Origin: Helicobacter sp. MIT 05-5294
GTDB taxonomy: Bacteria; Campylobacterota; Campylobacteria; Campylobacterales; Helicobacteraceae
DNA length: 34,736 nt
Direction: 5' to 3'
Assembly (NCBI RefSeq): GCF_000765675.1
Contig: NZ_JRPA02000019.1
Location: 1-34,736, forward strand
Positions 34,307 to 34,736 of this stretch are shown piece after piece. The position numbers and the translations under genes were made by a program. Within the stretch, counting starts at the first letter, position 1. Each line of letters begins with the position of its first letter. The notes below the pieces were generated by a model. It was not told where the DNA came from, made no database searches, and worked only from the letters and a program-made list of their open reading frames with translations.

Positions 34307-34736
34307 ACAAGTCAGCACCCTCACCTCTTGTCTTATACACAATTCTATCGTGCTCATAAATATCCTTCATTGTCAAATTATATTCCATTTTTAGAAAATC
34401 TACTAAAATCTTAACTGATTCTTTTTGCTCCCTTGTTGCTTCTTCCCAAATTTATTATTTTTGTAATCACTTACCACTTCAATCCCTATGCTATCAGAGT
34501 TTATAGGGTATCTATTGGGATATTGTTTCTCTTTTTCTACACTAGAAGCCCCTTTGTATATTTTATTTTTATAATTTTCATTATTTATATCCAAGTTTTT
34601 TACTTTAATATCTCCTACATGCTGTGTGTATTTATGCAGACTTGCACATTGATAGATTGTGCCATTTTTATCAATTAAAAAATGTGTGCCTACTTTAGCA
34701 TTATTTGGATTACTCCAAGTATCCAATGTGCTTTTT
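34290..34736 (-). pseudogene. N-acetylmuramoyl-L-alanine amidase (Amidase_2/PGRP-like), frameshifted and cut by the window edge
   Basis: The window starts inside this gene; its N-terminal part lies beyond 34736. The visible protein reads TWSNPNNAKVGTHFLIDKNG, TIYQCASLHKYTQHVG and NSDSIGIEVVSDYKNNKFG, matching the core of Amidase_2 enzymes that cleave the bond between muramic acid and L-alanine of peptidoglycan. Near 34445 the frame shifts: as sequenced it ends KKQQGSKKNQLRF. One extra G in the GGG run would give EEATREQKESVKILVDFL, then IYEHDRIVYKTRGEGADL, which is the family's C-terminal helix and a candidate zinc-ligand His, ending at 34290. The first Zn-binding residues are off the window. 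Best read as a recently broken gene or a sequencing error. Confidence 0.65.

Overview
The window looks like the chromosome of a campylobacterotal (epsilonproteobacterial) organism, most likely an enterohepatic Helicobacter or close relative. The evidence is an AT-rich sequence, a nuo operon in which NuoE and NuoF are replaced by two small unrelated-looking proteins, a selenocysteine-type periplasmic formate dehydrogenase, a Helicobacter-type agmatine deiminase, and a poly-G contingency tract. The species cannot be fixed from the sequence alone.

Layout. 1-2.7 kb: feoA-feoB iron(II) uptake on the minus strand, with a Fur-box-like site upstream. 2.9-5.1 kb: a large two-domain glycosyltransferase/capsule-type protein (minus), divergent from a small HTH regulator (plus, 5.2-5.7 kb). 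5.9-8.75 kb: a minus-strand cluster of an uncharacterised 208-aa protein, tsaD, tpx and a YqiA-like esterase. 8.8-9.9 kb: agmatine deiminase (plus). 9.96 kb: tRNA-Leu(UAG). 10.2-11.2 kb: an FkbM-type methyltransferase whose reading frame is broken at a run of 13 G, a phase-variable gene in the OFF state. 11.4-19.15 kb: a formate dehydrogenase operon on the minus strand, in transcription order ferredoxin-like protein, TorD-like chaperone, small Tat-signal protein, fdhA (with an in-frame UGA read as selenocysteine), fdhB, fdhC and fdhD. 19.4-33.5 kb: a 14-gene nuo operon on the minus strand, nuoA to nuoN. 33.5-34.7 kb: a degraded minus-strand cassette with a peptidoglycan amidase and a partner protein, both broken by single-base frameshifts.

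How it fits together. Formate dehydrogenase oxidises formate in the periplasm and passes electrons through FdhB and FdhC to the quinone pool. The adjacent Nuo complex feeds the same pool from a cytoplasmic donor that, judging from the missing FMN/NADH subunits, is probably not NADH (flavodoxin in the Helicobacter/Campylobacter model). These two respiratory operons make up about 22 kb of the window. Genes in both are packed with 1-16 base overlaps and strong Shine-Dalgarno sites.

Non-coding structure. A dispersed palindromic intergenic repeat (core GTCATTGCGAG...GGCAATCC) occurs at 39-206, 2715-2872, 5739-5870 and 11278-11352. A 17-bp-stem hairpin sits between the torD-like and Tat-peptide genes. 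A well-formed sigma70 promoter lies ahead of the fdh operon. No CRISPR array, integrase or transposase was seen. The items most worth a second look are the phase-variable methyltransferase, the frameshifted amidase/partner cassette at the right edge, the intercistronic fdh hairpin and the compound repeat family.
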